Below, in pieces: positions 16,240 to 24,209 of a stretch of DNA of 35,754 bases (positions within the stretch are counted from its first letter, which is position 1; each line of letters opens with the position of its first letter). Both the position numbers and the translations under genes were made by a program. The stretch spans positions 1-35,754 of the forward strand of contig JAISCQ010000055.1 in assembly GCA_031265445.1 (NCBI GenBank), read 5' to 3'. The notes beneath the pieces are model-generated. The model worked only from the letters and a program-made list of their open reading frames with translations, did not search any database and was not told the DNA's origin. Origin of the DNA: Bacteroidales bacterium (GTDB lineage: Bacteria > Bacteroidota > Bacteroidia > Bacteroidales > UBA4181).

Positions 16240-16767
16240 GTGCTCGTATCTCACACGTCTGGTCGACATTGGCGGCCGGCCGTACATAGGGTAAAAGGGC
16301 AGGGAAAGTTTTTAGGGTTATCCTTTTTAGACATATTGAAAAGTGTAAAGTTTCTGAAAATCAGCCGTATCGAAAGGCGCCTCTTTGTCGAAGCCGCCTG
16401 CGAAACTTTGCGGGTACGCATCGTTACTACCTTCCGAAATACCCGGCAGTATGCTTCGTGGCTCGGGCAAAGCCAGGTGGAAACCGAACCGGTTGCACTC
16501 GACACATGGCACAGAGCACAGGTTCTACAAATCAAAACAGCATTAACACGATGCCGGCATCTCGTGTGGGCGCGCAAATGTTTGGTAGAATCCGTTGCCG
16601 CCAAGCGGATGCTCAATCGCCGCCAGATACCGGCAACATTGTATATGGGCGTTGCCAAAAACGAAAAGGGAAAACTCATTGCCCACGCATGGATTCGCAG
16701 TGGCGACATTTGGGTGTCGGGCGGACGCAACCGTCAAAAATTTACCGTAGTTGGCGTTTTTTCATGA
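16240..16767 (+). CDS. Lasso peptide B2-type transglutaminase-like protease homologue
   Basis: The C-terminal 70 residues match the transglutaminase-like family of lasso-peptide leader peptidases (McjB C-terminal domain, B2). ARKCLVESVAAKRMLNRRQI carries the catalytic-type Cys114. LYMGVAKNEKGKLIAHAW carries His149, followed by SGDIWVSGG and FTVVGVF. The McjB Asp about 12 residues after the His is replaced here by Gly, although Asp156 lies 7 residues after it. The N-terminal half (ERRLFVEAAC...YASWLG) fits the usual helical leader of B2 proteins. The start is uncertain: GTG 16240 gives 175 residues and TTG 16336 gives 143. No RRE (B1), asparagine-synthetase-like cyclase or precursor peptide is recognisable nearby. 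Its true substrate is unknown. Confidence 0.78.
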   Translation: MLVSHTSGRHWRPAVHRVKGQGKFLGLSFLDILKSVKFLKISRIERRLFVEAACETLRVRIVTTFRNTRQYASWLGQSQVETEPVALDTWHRAQVLQIKTALTRCRHLVWARKCLVESVAAKRMLNRRQIPATLYMGVAKNEKGKLIAHAWIRSGDIWVSGGRNRQKFTVVGVFS

Positions 16768-16788
16768 AAAACTGTCCGCGAAAAGGAA

Positions 16789-16796
16789 TATTTTTG
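16789..16796 (+). promoter_or_regulatory. Bacteroidota -7 box for the TPR gene
   Basis: TATTTTTG matches TAnnTTTG, 22 bases after the B2-like gene's stop and 29 bases before ATG 16826. It supports that ATG over the one at 16751, which would lie upstream of the promoter. Confidence 0.55.
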
Positions 16797-16825
16797 TACT
16801 TTCACGGCTCAAAATTGATAACCTC

Positions 16826-17773
16826 ATGGGATTTTTTTCATCATTATTTACTCCGGTCAAAAGCGAGGAAGACAACCGGCAGAAAGTCGACCTGAAAAAT
16901 TTCGACATCTTGAAATACGATGGCATACGCGCGCAGCGCGCAGGCAAAACGGAATATGCAGTAAAGTGCTTTACCGAAGCCCTGAAAATACAGGCGGATT
17001 TCGAAACAATGAAATACCTCATGTCTGCCTATTACATGCTGAACAAGCACGATGAGGCGCTGGAAGTATTGAATACAATGATGGACACGGGAGAAGAGCC
17101 TGTCAGCACCTTATTGACGCGCGCCAATCTTCTTTTCACGATGGGAACGAACACCGAAGCAGTAGCCGATTGCATACGGGCCATTGAAATAGAACCGGAA
17201 AACCCCTTTGCGTACTTCCAGTTGGCCAAATCGAAACGTGCGCTTGGCGAACTGCCGCAAGCCATCAGTAACTTAGACAGCGCCATCGGTATCAAAGACG
17301 ATTTTGCCGAAGGCTATGTATTGCGCGCCACGATTAATTACGCGCTAAAAAATGGGAACAGCGCATTATCAGATGTGGAAAAAGTGATTGAACTGACGCC
17401 CGAAGATGAAATGGCCTACCTGCTCCGGGGTCGTATTCACGAATTGTTGGGCGATACCGATGCCGCTTTCCTCGACTACCAGGAAGCGTCGGAGCTTAAC
17501 CCGTTCAACGAAGAAGCCTATTTGCTTGCCGGCCAACTGATGATGGCACAGGAAAAATATGGCGAAGCAATCACCCTTTTCGACGAAGCAATCGAACATA
17601 ACGAAAAGTTTGCAAAGGCTTATATTGAAAGGGCGCAGGCCAAACACAAAACAGGCGACCATGAAGGCGCTTTGGCCGATGAGAAAAAAGCTGGAGAACT
17701 AAACCCCGACGAAAAAGAAAAACCAGCTGGAAATCATAATTTCGACGACCTCTATAAGGGAAATATCATTTAG
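16826..17773 (+). CDS. Tetratricopeptide repeat protein
   Basis: This cytoplasmic scaffold protein of 315 residues contains about seven TPR units from residue 30 to 300. The repeat signature (small residue at 8, A at 20, P at 32) is plain, e.g. AFYLGR-type helices AYFQLAKSKRALGELPQAIS, AYLLRGRIHELLGDTDAAF and AYLLAGQLMMAQEKYGEAI. A short MGFFSSLFTP head and an acidic/Lys-rich tail (NPDEKEKPAGNHNFDDLYKGNII) flank the solenoid. There is no signal peptide or membrane span with the chosen start. The partner is unknown. Its promoter is separate from that of the B2-like gene. Confidence 0.88.
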   Translation: MGFFSSLFTPVKSEEDNRQKVDLKNFDILKYDGIRAQRAGKTEYAVKCFTEALKIQADFETMKYLMSAYYMLNKHDEALEVLNTMMDTGEEPVSTLLTRANLLFTMGTNTEAVADCIRAIEIEPENPFAYFQLAKSKRALGELPQAISNLDSAIGIKDDFAEGYVLRATINYALKNGNSALSDVEKVIELTPEDEMAYLLRGRIHELLGDTDAAFLDYQEASELNPFNEEAYLLAGQLMMAQEKYGEAITLFDEAIEHNEKFAKAYIERAQAKHKTGDHEGALADEKKAGELNPDEKEKPAGNHNFDDLYKGNII

Positions 17774-17844
17774 TTCGGTTTCAAATGCTTACCCGGTCAC
17801 TTCCGGTGTGAATATTATTCATGGGTTTTTAAATCTGTTTTATC

Positions 17845-17852
17845 TATTTTTG
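17845..17852 (+). promoter_or_regulatory. Bacteroidota -7 box for the first Gfo/Idh/MocA gene
   Basis: TATTTTTG (TAnnTTTG) lies 45 bases before ATG 17898. It lies downstream of a more distal in-frame ATG at 17808, which argues for the inner start. Confidence 0.5.
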
Positions 17853-17897
17853 CAGAGAATAACAGTCATCAAGACAAAACGAAACACAAACCGCACC

Positions 17898-18896
17898 ATG
17901 CTTCAGATAGGACTTTTAGGCGCCGGTATGATCGGCAAAATACACGTGGATGGTTTCCTGTCAATGAACAGTAAAATTGCCCGGTACACGGCTGTTTGCG
18001 ATATAGACGAGACCAAACGCAATGATTTTGCTCAAAGGTACAATTTTCGCGTTTTCGCGGACTTGGACGGGATGCTGGCCGACCCGGATATTGATATTGT
18101 CGACTTGTGCCTGCCCAGCTTCATGCACGAACAGTTTGCCGTAAGAATCGTCAAAGCAAAAAAACATATCCTTATCGAAAAACCCATTGCCTTTACGCTC
18201 GAAGCGGCGCGCAATATCTTTGCGGCAGCCCGCGAGAACGGCGTCCGCACGATGGTAGCGCAGGTTATACGCTTCTGGCCCGAATATGCTAAAGTAAAGG
18301 AAATATGCGACAGTGGAGCGCTGGGCGACATCGTCACCGTATACGCCGGACGGCTCGGGCAGATGGTCACCTGGGTCGACTGGTACAAAGACCCTGCCAA
18401 ATCGGGAGAAACACTGATGAACCTCACCCAGCACGACATCGACTTCCTGCATTACCTCTTGGGCAAGCCGGTATCGGCATATAGCGCCGGTACCTGCGAC
18501 GCCAGCAACAATTACAACGACGTGATGAACATCTTCCGTTTTGAGTGTGGCGCCAACGCCATGGTCGACGGCAGCCTGAGCATGACCGCCGGTTACCCCT
18601 TCACCATGCGGATGCGCGTACTGGGAACCAGGGGCACGCTGGAATTTACATATACTGCCGGCGAAAACATCGACTCCGAAAGCGCCTCCATGTTGATGTG
18701 GTATCGCCCCGGCGAAAAAGGCAAAAAGGTGGAAGTGGAAGATTACGATCCTTACGGAAAAGAAATCGAATACTTTGCCGGATGCATCATCACAGGCAAA
18801 GACCCTGAAACAGTTTCCGAGCAAAGCGTCATGCAGGTGCTTGCCTCGATCCTTGCCGCCAGGGAATCACTCGCCAAAGGCGAAATGAAACTGTAA
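17898..18896 (+). CDS. Cytoplasmic Gfo/Idh/MocA oxidoreductase
   Basis: This NAD(P)-dependent sugar or cyclitol dehydrogenase/reductase has 332 residues from ATG 17898. The N-terminal Rossmann domain opens with IGLLGAGMIGKIHVDGF. It is followed by the family EKP motif ILIEKPIAFT (the Lys is catalytic in the family), QVIRFWPEYAK, and HDIDFLHYLLG with the His that pairs with the Lys, as in inositol 2-dehydrogenase. The C-terminal domain is the usual open beta sheet (VRMRVLGTRGTLEFTY-like stretch). Having no export signal, it acts in the cytoplasm, unlike its paralogue at 19019. I infer a role in the same sugar-oxidation pathway. The substrate is not readable. It could equally be an inositol or deoxysugar enzyme. 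Confidence 0.9.
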   Translation: MLQIGLLGAGMIGKIHVDGFLSMNSKIARYTAVCDIDETKRNDFAQRYNFRVFADLDGMLADPDIDIVDLCLPSFMHEQFAVRIVKAKKHILIEKPIAFTLEAARNIFAAARENGVRTMVAQVIRFWPEYAKVKEICDSGALGDIVTVYAGRLGQMVTWVDWYKDPAKSGETLMNLTQHDIDFLHYLLGKPVSAYSAGTCDASNNYNDVMNIFRFECGANAMVDGSLSMTAGYPFTMRMRVLGTRGTLEFTYTAGENIDSESASMLMWYRPGEKGKKVEVEDYDPYGKEIEYFAGCIITGKDPETVSEQSVMQVLASILAARESLAKGEMKL

Positions 18897-19018
18897 TAAC
18901 GTCCGATTGATCAGTATTTACTCATCAAATAAAATTATATCTCATCATGAAGAAAGTTTCTGTATTCATTTACATTCCCGTTGCATGAAAATTATCATAA
19001 CCAAGTAATCAAATCAAT

Positions 19019-20287
19019 ATGAACCAAACAAATCAAAACAGGCGCAGCTTTTTGAAGACAGCAGCTTTGGGAGTGGCGGCCTTTACGATCGTTCCGCGCC
19101 ACGTACTGGGCGGAACCGGTTATTTAGCGCCCAGCGATGAGCTTACCAAAGCCATCATCGGCGTAGGCGGTATGGGTCGCGGACACATCGCCTATCCGGG
19201 TGCGCGCCTCACCGCCATTTGCGACGTGGACAAGACCCATCTGGACATTGCCTTGAAACAGTGTCCGGCAGGCGTCAAAACGCATCACGACTATCGTGAA
19301 ATCCTGCAAGACCCGTCCGTCGACATTGTGCACATCGCTACGCCACCGCACTGGCACGGCATCATGGCGGCCGAAGCAGCTAAAGCCGGCAAGGACATCT
19401 GGTGCGAAAAACCCATGACGCGCACCATCGGTGAAGGCATTCGCGTGAAGGAAGCCGTACAGCGCCACGGGCGCATCTTCCGGCTGAATACGTGGTTCCG
19501 TTTTGCCGATAACTTCTACGGCATGGGAACGAGGGTAAAACCCATCAGGAAACTCGTCCAGAGCGGGCTGCTCGGCTGGCCGCTGAAAGTAACCGTGAGC
19601 GCCACTACCGGTTTCGACTGGAAATTCTACTGGGTAGGTAAAACCGGATTGGAAATACAACCTGTTCCTGCCGAACTGGATTACGATTCCTGGCTCGGCC
19701 CGGCGCCCTTCAAGCCTTACAACGTACACCGCACGCACGGAACGTTCCGCGGATATTGGGACTATGACGGTGGCGGTCTCGGCGACATGGGGCAACATTA
19801 CCTCGATCCGGTACAGTATTTCCTCGGCAAAGACGATACCAGCCCCGTGGAAGTGATTGTAGACGGAGCGCAACAGGATACGGACGCCTGCGGCACATGG
19901 AAACGTGTGGAACTGGTTTATGCCGACGGTTGTCGCATCATCCTCGATGGCGACAATAAGGATACGAACGCAGCCTACATCGAAGGCCCCAAAGGAAAGC
20001 TCTATCCCGGTTTCCGGTCGGATATACCCGACCTGGAAAAGAAATTGGCTGCTTTTCCCGATCCGGAGCCGCAAATGACCGATTTTGCCGAAGCCGTGCG
20101 TACCCGTACCACCTTTGCGCTGAATGACCAAAACGGGTTCCGCTCGTCCACTATCGTTAACATGGCGATTATTGCCGTCCGTCTGGGACGTTCGCTGAAG
20201 TTCGACCCGGAAAAGTTGCAGTTTATCGGCGACGATGGCGCAAACGCCTTGATCAATCAACCGATGAGAGCGCCGTGGAGTATTTAA
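19019..20287 (+). CDS. Tat-exported Gfo/Idh/MocA oxidoreductase
   Basis: This 422-residue protein starts with a twin-arginine signal (NRRSFLKTAALGVAAFTIVP), so it is exported folded, with cofactor bound. The Rossmann motif is shifted (AIIGVGGMGRGHI). The EKP motif is CEKPMTRT, preceded by HIATPPHWHG, and GGGLGDMGQHYLDPVQYFL is the hallmark of the Bacteroidota exported subgroup. Members of this subgroup often sit beside DUF1080 or sugar-isomerase genes, where related enzymes oxidise glycosides at C3. It follows the cytoplasmic paralogue by 122 bases and precedes the HEAT/DUF1080 gene by 99, with no promoter box between them. One transcript is likely. Confidence 0.93.
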   Translation: MNQTNQNRRSFLKTAALGVAAFTIVPRHVLGGTGYLAPSDELTKAIIGVGGMGRGHIAYPGARLTAICDVDKTHLDIALKQCPAGVKTHHDYREILQDPSVDIVHIATPPHWHGIMAAEAAKAGKDIWCEKPMTRTIGEGIRVKEAVQRHGRIFRLNTWFRFADNFYGMGTRVKPIRKLVQSGLLGWPLKVTVSATTGFDWKFYWVGKTGLEIQPVPAELDYDSWLGPAPFKPYNVHRTHGTFRGYWDYDGGGLGDMGQHYLDPVQYFLGKDDTSPVEVIVDGAQQDTDACGTWKRVELVYADGCRIILDGDNKDTNAAYIEGPKGKLYPGFRSDIPDLEKKLAAFPDPEPQMTDFAEAVRTRTTFALNDQNGFRSSTIVNMAIIAVRLGRSLKFDPEKLQFIGDDGANALINQPMRAPWSI

Positions 20288-20386
20288 TTTTTGAATCTAT
20301 CAACCATGGAGTGTCATCATATGGATGCAGCAAATAAAAAATCCGTCTGATCTGTATGATTCACATTCTGTTCAAATAAATCGAAA

Positions 20387-23300
20387 ATGAAGAAATTATT
20401 TATATCGCTTATATTAACGGTCGGGGTATTATCGGCCATGTTTGCCCAAGCCGACCGGAGAACCCGCGAAACAAAAATTGCGGACATCGTGATGCAGTTG
20501 CCTGCGAGCAACACGGCAAGCTTCAACCAACTCATGGACGAGCTGAGCCGGCTGGGCGGCGTGGTTACCGACCTGGCGCCGCAACTGGCCGATCCCGGTG
20601 GAAACGACGCACAAATACGTTATGCGATTGGCGGTTTGGCTATGTATGCCTCGAAAAATGCAAGCCTGAAAGCGCCTGTAGCCAAAAGTCTTTGTGAAGC
20701 CATCCCCCGGGCGAAATCGGATGAAATACGCGATTTCCTGTTCATCCAGCTGCAATATGTAGCCGGGCGTGAATCGATGGAAACCGTTTTTCAGTATCTG
20801 GATCATGCCCGGCTTGCCGATGCCGCAGTCCGTGTGCTGATTCGCATTCTGGGCGACGAATTTGCCGCCGCCTTTGAATTGCAGGGACGCAATAAAATGA
20901 CTGTCACAGCCAAATATGAGGTATCCACTGATTTCATTGACGGCAAGCAGATTGACAAATACCTGACAGCAGACATACAAACGGCTCTCGGCAAAGTTAC
21001 AGGCGCACCGCAACTATCGCTTGTGGAAGCTCTTGGCGATATGCGCTATTGGCCTGCCGAAAAAGAAATCAGGGCTTTGGCGGCAACCGGCGATGCAAAG
21101 CTTCGCAAAGTCGTATGGCACAGTCTGGCGCAAATAGCCGATCCCTCTGCGGAAAAGATTCTTGCCGGGGCCGCCGAAAAAGCCGGTTACAAATACGAAC
21201 CTGCCGACGCTTTCGGTTCGTATGTGCTGTTCCTCAAAAACAGCCTTTCCCAGGCGGAGATGGTTTCAAAATCGGCCAAAAAGATGCTGAAAGCCGTTTC
21301 CGAAACATCGCAAATAGCAGCCAAAAGCGCTGCATTGGAGCTTCTCACGCTCTCGGCGGGCGAAAAAGCCATCGGCGACGTAATCGATGCTTTGAAAAGC
21401 GGTAACAGACAATATCGTCAGGCTGCCCTGAAATATTCGGCAAACATCAAATCCGCCAAGATGTATGACGCTTTGATGAAGGCTGCGAAGAAAGAAAAAC
21501 GCGCCGAGGCGAAAGCAGAAATCATTGCTTCATTCGGCGAACGCGGCGACAGGGATGCATGGCCGTTTGTACGGGAATGTTTAGCCGACGGCAATGGCAA
21601 CATACGCACGGCTGCCATCATATCGGCAGGCAAGCTGGCCGGAGCCGATGCGGTAGCGTCCATCGCGAAAGCAATGAATACCGGCGACACGCAGGTGGTA
21701 ACCGTCGGAAAGAATACATTGCTGAGCATTTCCGGCGACCGGGTGGCGACCGAAGCCGCCTCCGCCATACCCCAAACATCCGCGCAAGCGAAAACAGCAT
21801 TCATGGAAATATTGGCAGCCCGCGGGGCTGCATCGCAAGCCGGAAGCATCTTTGCACAAACGTCGTCGACCGATGCCGGCGTGCGTTTGGCTGCCGATAA
21901 GGCCCTGAAAGCGGTAGTCGCCGGAAAGGATGTTCCGCGTATTGCACAACTGTTGAATGACGCTTCGAACAAAGATGAGATTGCCGCATTGCAACAGGCA
22001 CTGTTTGTTGCCGTGTCGTCGGAAAGCCGGGAAGCGCAACCCGATATTATTGCGAAGGAAGCCATCAACAGTCGCAGCAAGATCGCATATGCCAAGGCTG
22101 CAAGTCTTTATTGTAATGTGCTGGCCATGATTGGCGGGGAAAAAGCGCTGGACATGGTGATGACCAATGGATTCAACAGCAGCGATGCAGGCGCGAAAGA
22201 AGCGGCTTTCGAAGCATTGATCAATTGGAGCGACAATTCGGCGACTCCGCAGTTATACAAAATTGCCGCCGGTAATCCTTCAGGCCAGTATTTCGATGCT
22301 GCCTTATCAGCCTACGTTTCAAAGGCAGGCGCTTCGAAAAATACGCCCGAGCAAAAGCTGTTGATGCTGCGCAATGCATTGGACATTGCCAAAACGCCGG
22401 CGCAGAAGCAGGCCATCCTGCAACAGATTGCACGCACAGGTACTTTTGTGGGACTGATCACTGCCGGAAAATACCTGGACGACCACAACAACGACATACA
22501 GCAGGCAGCCGTACAGGCCGTTCGCACGATTGCCCTGGCACACGCCGAATACTGCGGCCCCGAAGTAACCGCGCTGCTGAACAGGGCCATGACCGTGAAC
22601 AGGGACGCAGAAGCAGATTACCAGAAGCAGGCCATCCTGAAACACATGGACGCACTGCCGAAGGACGGTTTCGTATCAATGTTCAACGGTAAGGATCTCA
22701 CCGGCTGGAAAGGTCTGGTGGAAAATCCGATTGCCCGCGCCAAAATGACCCCGAAGCAACTGGCCGAGAAACAGGTAAAGGCCGACGAGATCATGCGCCG
22801 CGACTGGAAAGTGGAAAACGGGTTGCTGGTGTTCGAGGGTAAAGGTTATGACAACCTCTGTTCGGCAAAGGATTACGGCGACTTTGAATTGTATGTCGAC
22901 TGGCGGATTACTGCCAAAGGGGATGCCGGTATCTATCTGCGCGGTACGCCCCAGGTGCAGATCTGGGACATTGCCCTCGCCAACGTCGGTGCACAGGTCG
23001 GTTCAGGCGGCTTGTACAACAATCAGAAACACTTGAGCAAACCATTGCTGGTAGCCGATAATCCGGTGAACGAATGGAATTCTTTCTACATCAAGATGAT
23101 TGGCGAAAAGGTAACCGTGTATCTCAACGGACAGTTAGTGGTGGATAATATTACGCTCGAAAACTACTGGGATCGCAAGTTGCCCATTTTCGGGAAGGAT
23201 GCTGTCGAATTGCAGGCGCACGGCGAACGGGTGGAATATCGCAACATTTATGTTCGTGAAATTCCGCGTCCAGAGCCTTATCAGGTATCGGACGCCGAAA

Positions 23301-23929
23301 AAGCCGAAGGGTTCGTACCGATGTTCAATGGCATCGACATGTCGGGCTGGATAGGGAATCTGAAAGACTATGTTCCGCGCGACGGCGCCATCGCATGCGT
23401 CCCTTCGTCCGGTGGCCATGGCAACCTGTATACCGAAAGGGAATATTCGGACTTTATCATGCGTTTTGAGTTCCAGCTGACACCCGCGGCCAACAATGGC
23501 TTGGGCATCCGTACTTCGCTTGAAGGAGATGCCGCATACGCAGGCATGGAGTTGCAGATACTCGATAATGAAGCCGATGTATACAGGAATCTCCAGATTT
23601 ATCAGTATCACGGTTCGGTATATGGCGTGATTCCCGCCAAACGCGGTTATCTGAAACCCGTTGGCGAATGGAACTGTCAGGAAGTGATCGCCGAAGGCAA
23701 CCATATCAAGGTAACGCTTAACGGTACGGTAATCCTTGACGGCGACATCGCGCAAGCGAGCAAGAACTTTACCGAAACGGCCGATTATCTTTCGCATCCG
23801 GGATTATCCAACAAGAGCGGACATATCGGCTTCCTCGGACACGGCTCCGAATTGGCTTTCCGGAATCTAAGAATCAAAGACCTGTCGAAACCGGAACCTG
23901 TAAAGGGAACAGGGAAAGGGAAGAAGTAA
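20387..23929 (+). CDS. HEAT-repeat protein with two DUF1080 (3-keto-disaccharide hydrolase) domains
   Basis: This 1180-residue exported protein (signal peptide about 1-20, cleavage near MFAQA) has a large N-terminal HEAT/ARM-like solenoid of Ala-rich helical pairs over residues 30-750. Two tandem DUF1080 (PF06439) domains follow. The first covers about 760-960 (FVSMFNGKDLTGWKG, FELYVDWRIT, GDAGIYLRG, NEWNSFYIKMIGEKVTVYLNG, VELQAHGERVEYRNIYVREI). The second covers about 973-1170 (FVPMFNGIDMSGWIG, FIMRFEFQLTPAANNGLGIRT, MELQILDN, GEWNCQEVIAEGNHIKVTLNG, GHIGFLGHGSELAFRNLRIKDL). DUF1080 is a concanavalin-like fold linked to cleavage of 3-keto-glycosides. The domains differ from each other and probably bind different ligands. 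It is the likely enzyme partner of the Gfo/Idh/MocA genes upstream. Hairpin terminator follows. Confidence 0.92.
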   Translation: MKKLFISLILTVGVLSAMFAQADRRTRETKIADIVMQLPASNTASFNQLMDELSRLGGVVTDLAPQLADPGGNDAQIRYAIGGLAMYASKNASLKAPVAKSLCEAIPRAKSDEIRDFLFIQLQYVAGRESMETVFQYLDHARLADAAVRVLIRILGDEFAAAFELQGRNKMTVTAKYEVSTDFIDGKQIDKYLTADIQTALGKVTGAPQLSLVEALGDMRYWPAEKEIRALAATGDAKLRKVVWHSLAQIADPSAEKILAGAAEKAGYKYEPADAFGSYVLFLKNSLSQAEMVSKSAKKMLKAVSETSQIAAKSAALELLTLSAGEKAIGDVIDALKSGNRQYRQAALKYSANIKSAKMYDALMKAAKKEKRAEAKAEIIASFGERGDRDAWPFVRECLADGNGNIRTAAIISAGKLAGADAVASIAKAMNTGDTQVVTVGKNTLLSISGDRVATEAASAIPQTSAQAKTAFMEILAARGAASQAGSIFAQTSSTDAGVRLAADKALKAVVAGKDVPRIAQLLNDASNKDEIAALQQALFVAVSSESREAQPDIIAKEAINSRSKIAYAKAASLYCNVLAMIGGEKALDMVMTNGFNSSDAGAKEAAFEALINWSDNSATPQLYKIAAGNPSGQYFDAALSAYVSKAGASKNTPEQKLLMLRNALDIAKTPAQKQAILQQIARTGTFVGLITAGKYLDDHNNDIQQAAVQAVRTIALAHAEYCGPEVTALLNRAMTVNRDAEADYQKQAILKHMDALPKDGFVSMFNGKDLTGWKGLVENPIARAKMTPKQLAEKQVKADEIMRRDWKVENGLLVFEGKGYDNLCSAKDYGDFELYVDWRITAKGDAGIYLRGTPQVQIWDIALANVGAQVGSGGLYNNQKHLSKPLLVADNPVNEWNSFYIKMIGEKVTVYLNGQLVVDNITLENYWDRKLPIFGKDAVELQAHGERVEYRNIYVREIPRPEPYQVSDAEKAEGFVPMFNGIDMSGWIGNLKDYVPRDGAIACVPSSGGHGNLYTEREYSDFIMRFEFQLTPAANNGLGIRTSLEGDAAYAGMELQILDNEADVYRNLQIYQYHGSVYGVIPAKRGYLKPVGEWNCQEVIAEGNHIKVTLNGTVILDGDIAQASKNFTETADYLSHPGLSNKSGHIGFLGHGSELAFRNLRIKDLSKPEPVKGTGKGKK

Positions 23930-23942
23930 AAGGGAAGTAAAA

Positions 23943-23973
23943 AGCCGCATGGAGATTCTGTGCGGCTTTTTTT
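23943..23973 (+). terminator. Rho-independent terminator after the HEAT/DUF1080 gene
   Basis: The stem AGCCGCA (23943-23949) pairs with TGCGGCT (23961-23967) over an 11-base loop and runs into seven Ts. It begins 13 bases after the stop codon. It ends the Gfo-Gfo-DUF1080 transcript and separates it from the GH125 gene. Confidence 0.8.
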
Positions 23974-24140
23974 AATGAAAACATCGAGCCACGTAGCTTG
24001 TAACCGGAAAAGACGGACGATACAAAAACTCACAATCTCATCAGCCCGTTTCGAAGGCAAGAATATTTGCCGAAACAGGACAAACAATCGGATTTATCGC
24101 GATTTATCGCGCCATTTTTCGTTACAGGGTAATTTTTTTT

Positions 24141-24148
24141 TATATTTG
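24141..24148 (+). promoter_or_regulatory. Bacteroidota -7 box for the GH125 gene
   Basis: TATATTTG (TAnnTTTG) is 61 bases before ATG 24210. A TTCG at 24118-24121 stands at a 19-base spacing as a weak -33. The distal ATG at 24153 would lie at the transcript's first bases, so 24210 is the better start. Confidence 0.5.
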
Positions 24149-24209
24149 CCTAATGGATATAACATCCTATTCACCGATCAAGACATTTATTATTAGAAAA
24201 TTAATCGAC

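Noticed and set aside
18946-18987. Thirteen-codon frame MKKVSVFIYIPVA between the two Gfo/Idh/MocA genes
   Set aside because: It begins like an exported protein but stops after 13 codons. It may be chance or the stump of a lost gene, with no further support.
19124-20260. 378-codon minus-strand frame antisense to the Tat-exported oxidoreductase
   Set aside because: Fully contained opposite a clear Gfo/Idh/MocA gene. Composition is that of a shadow frame.
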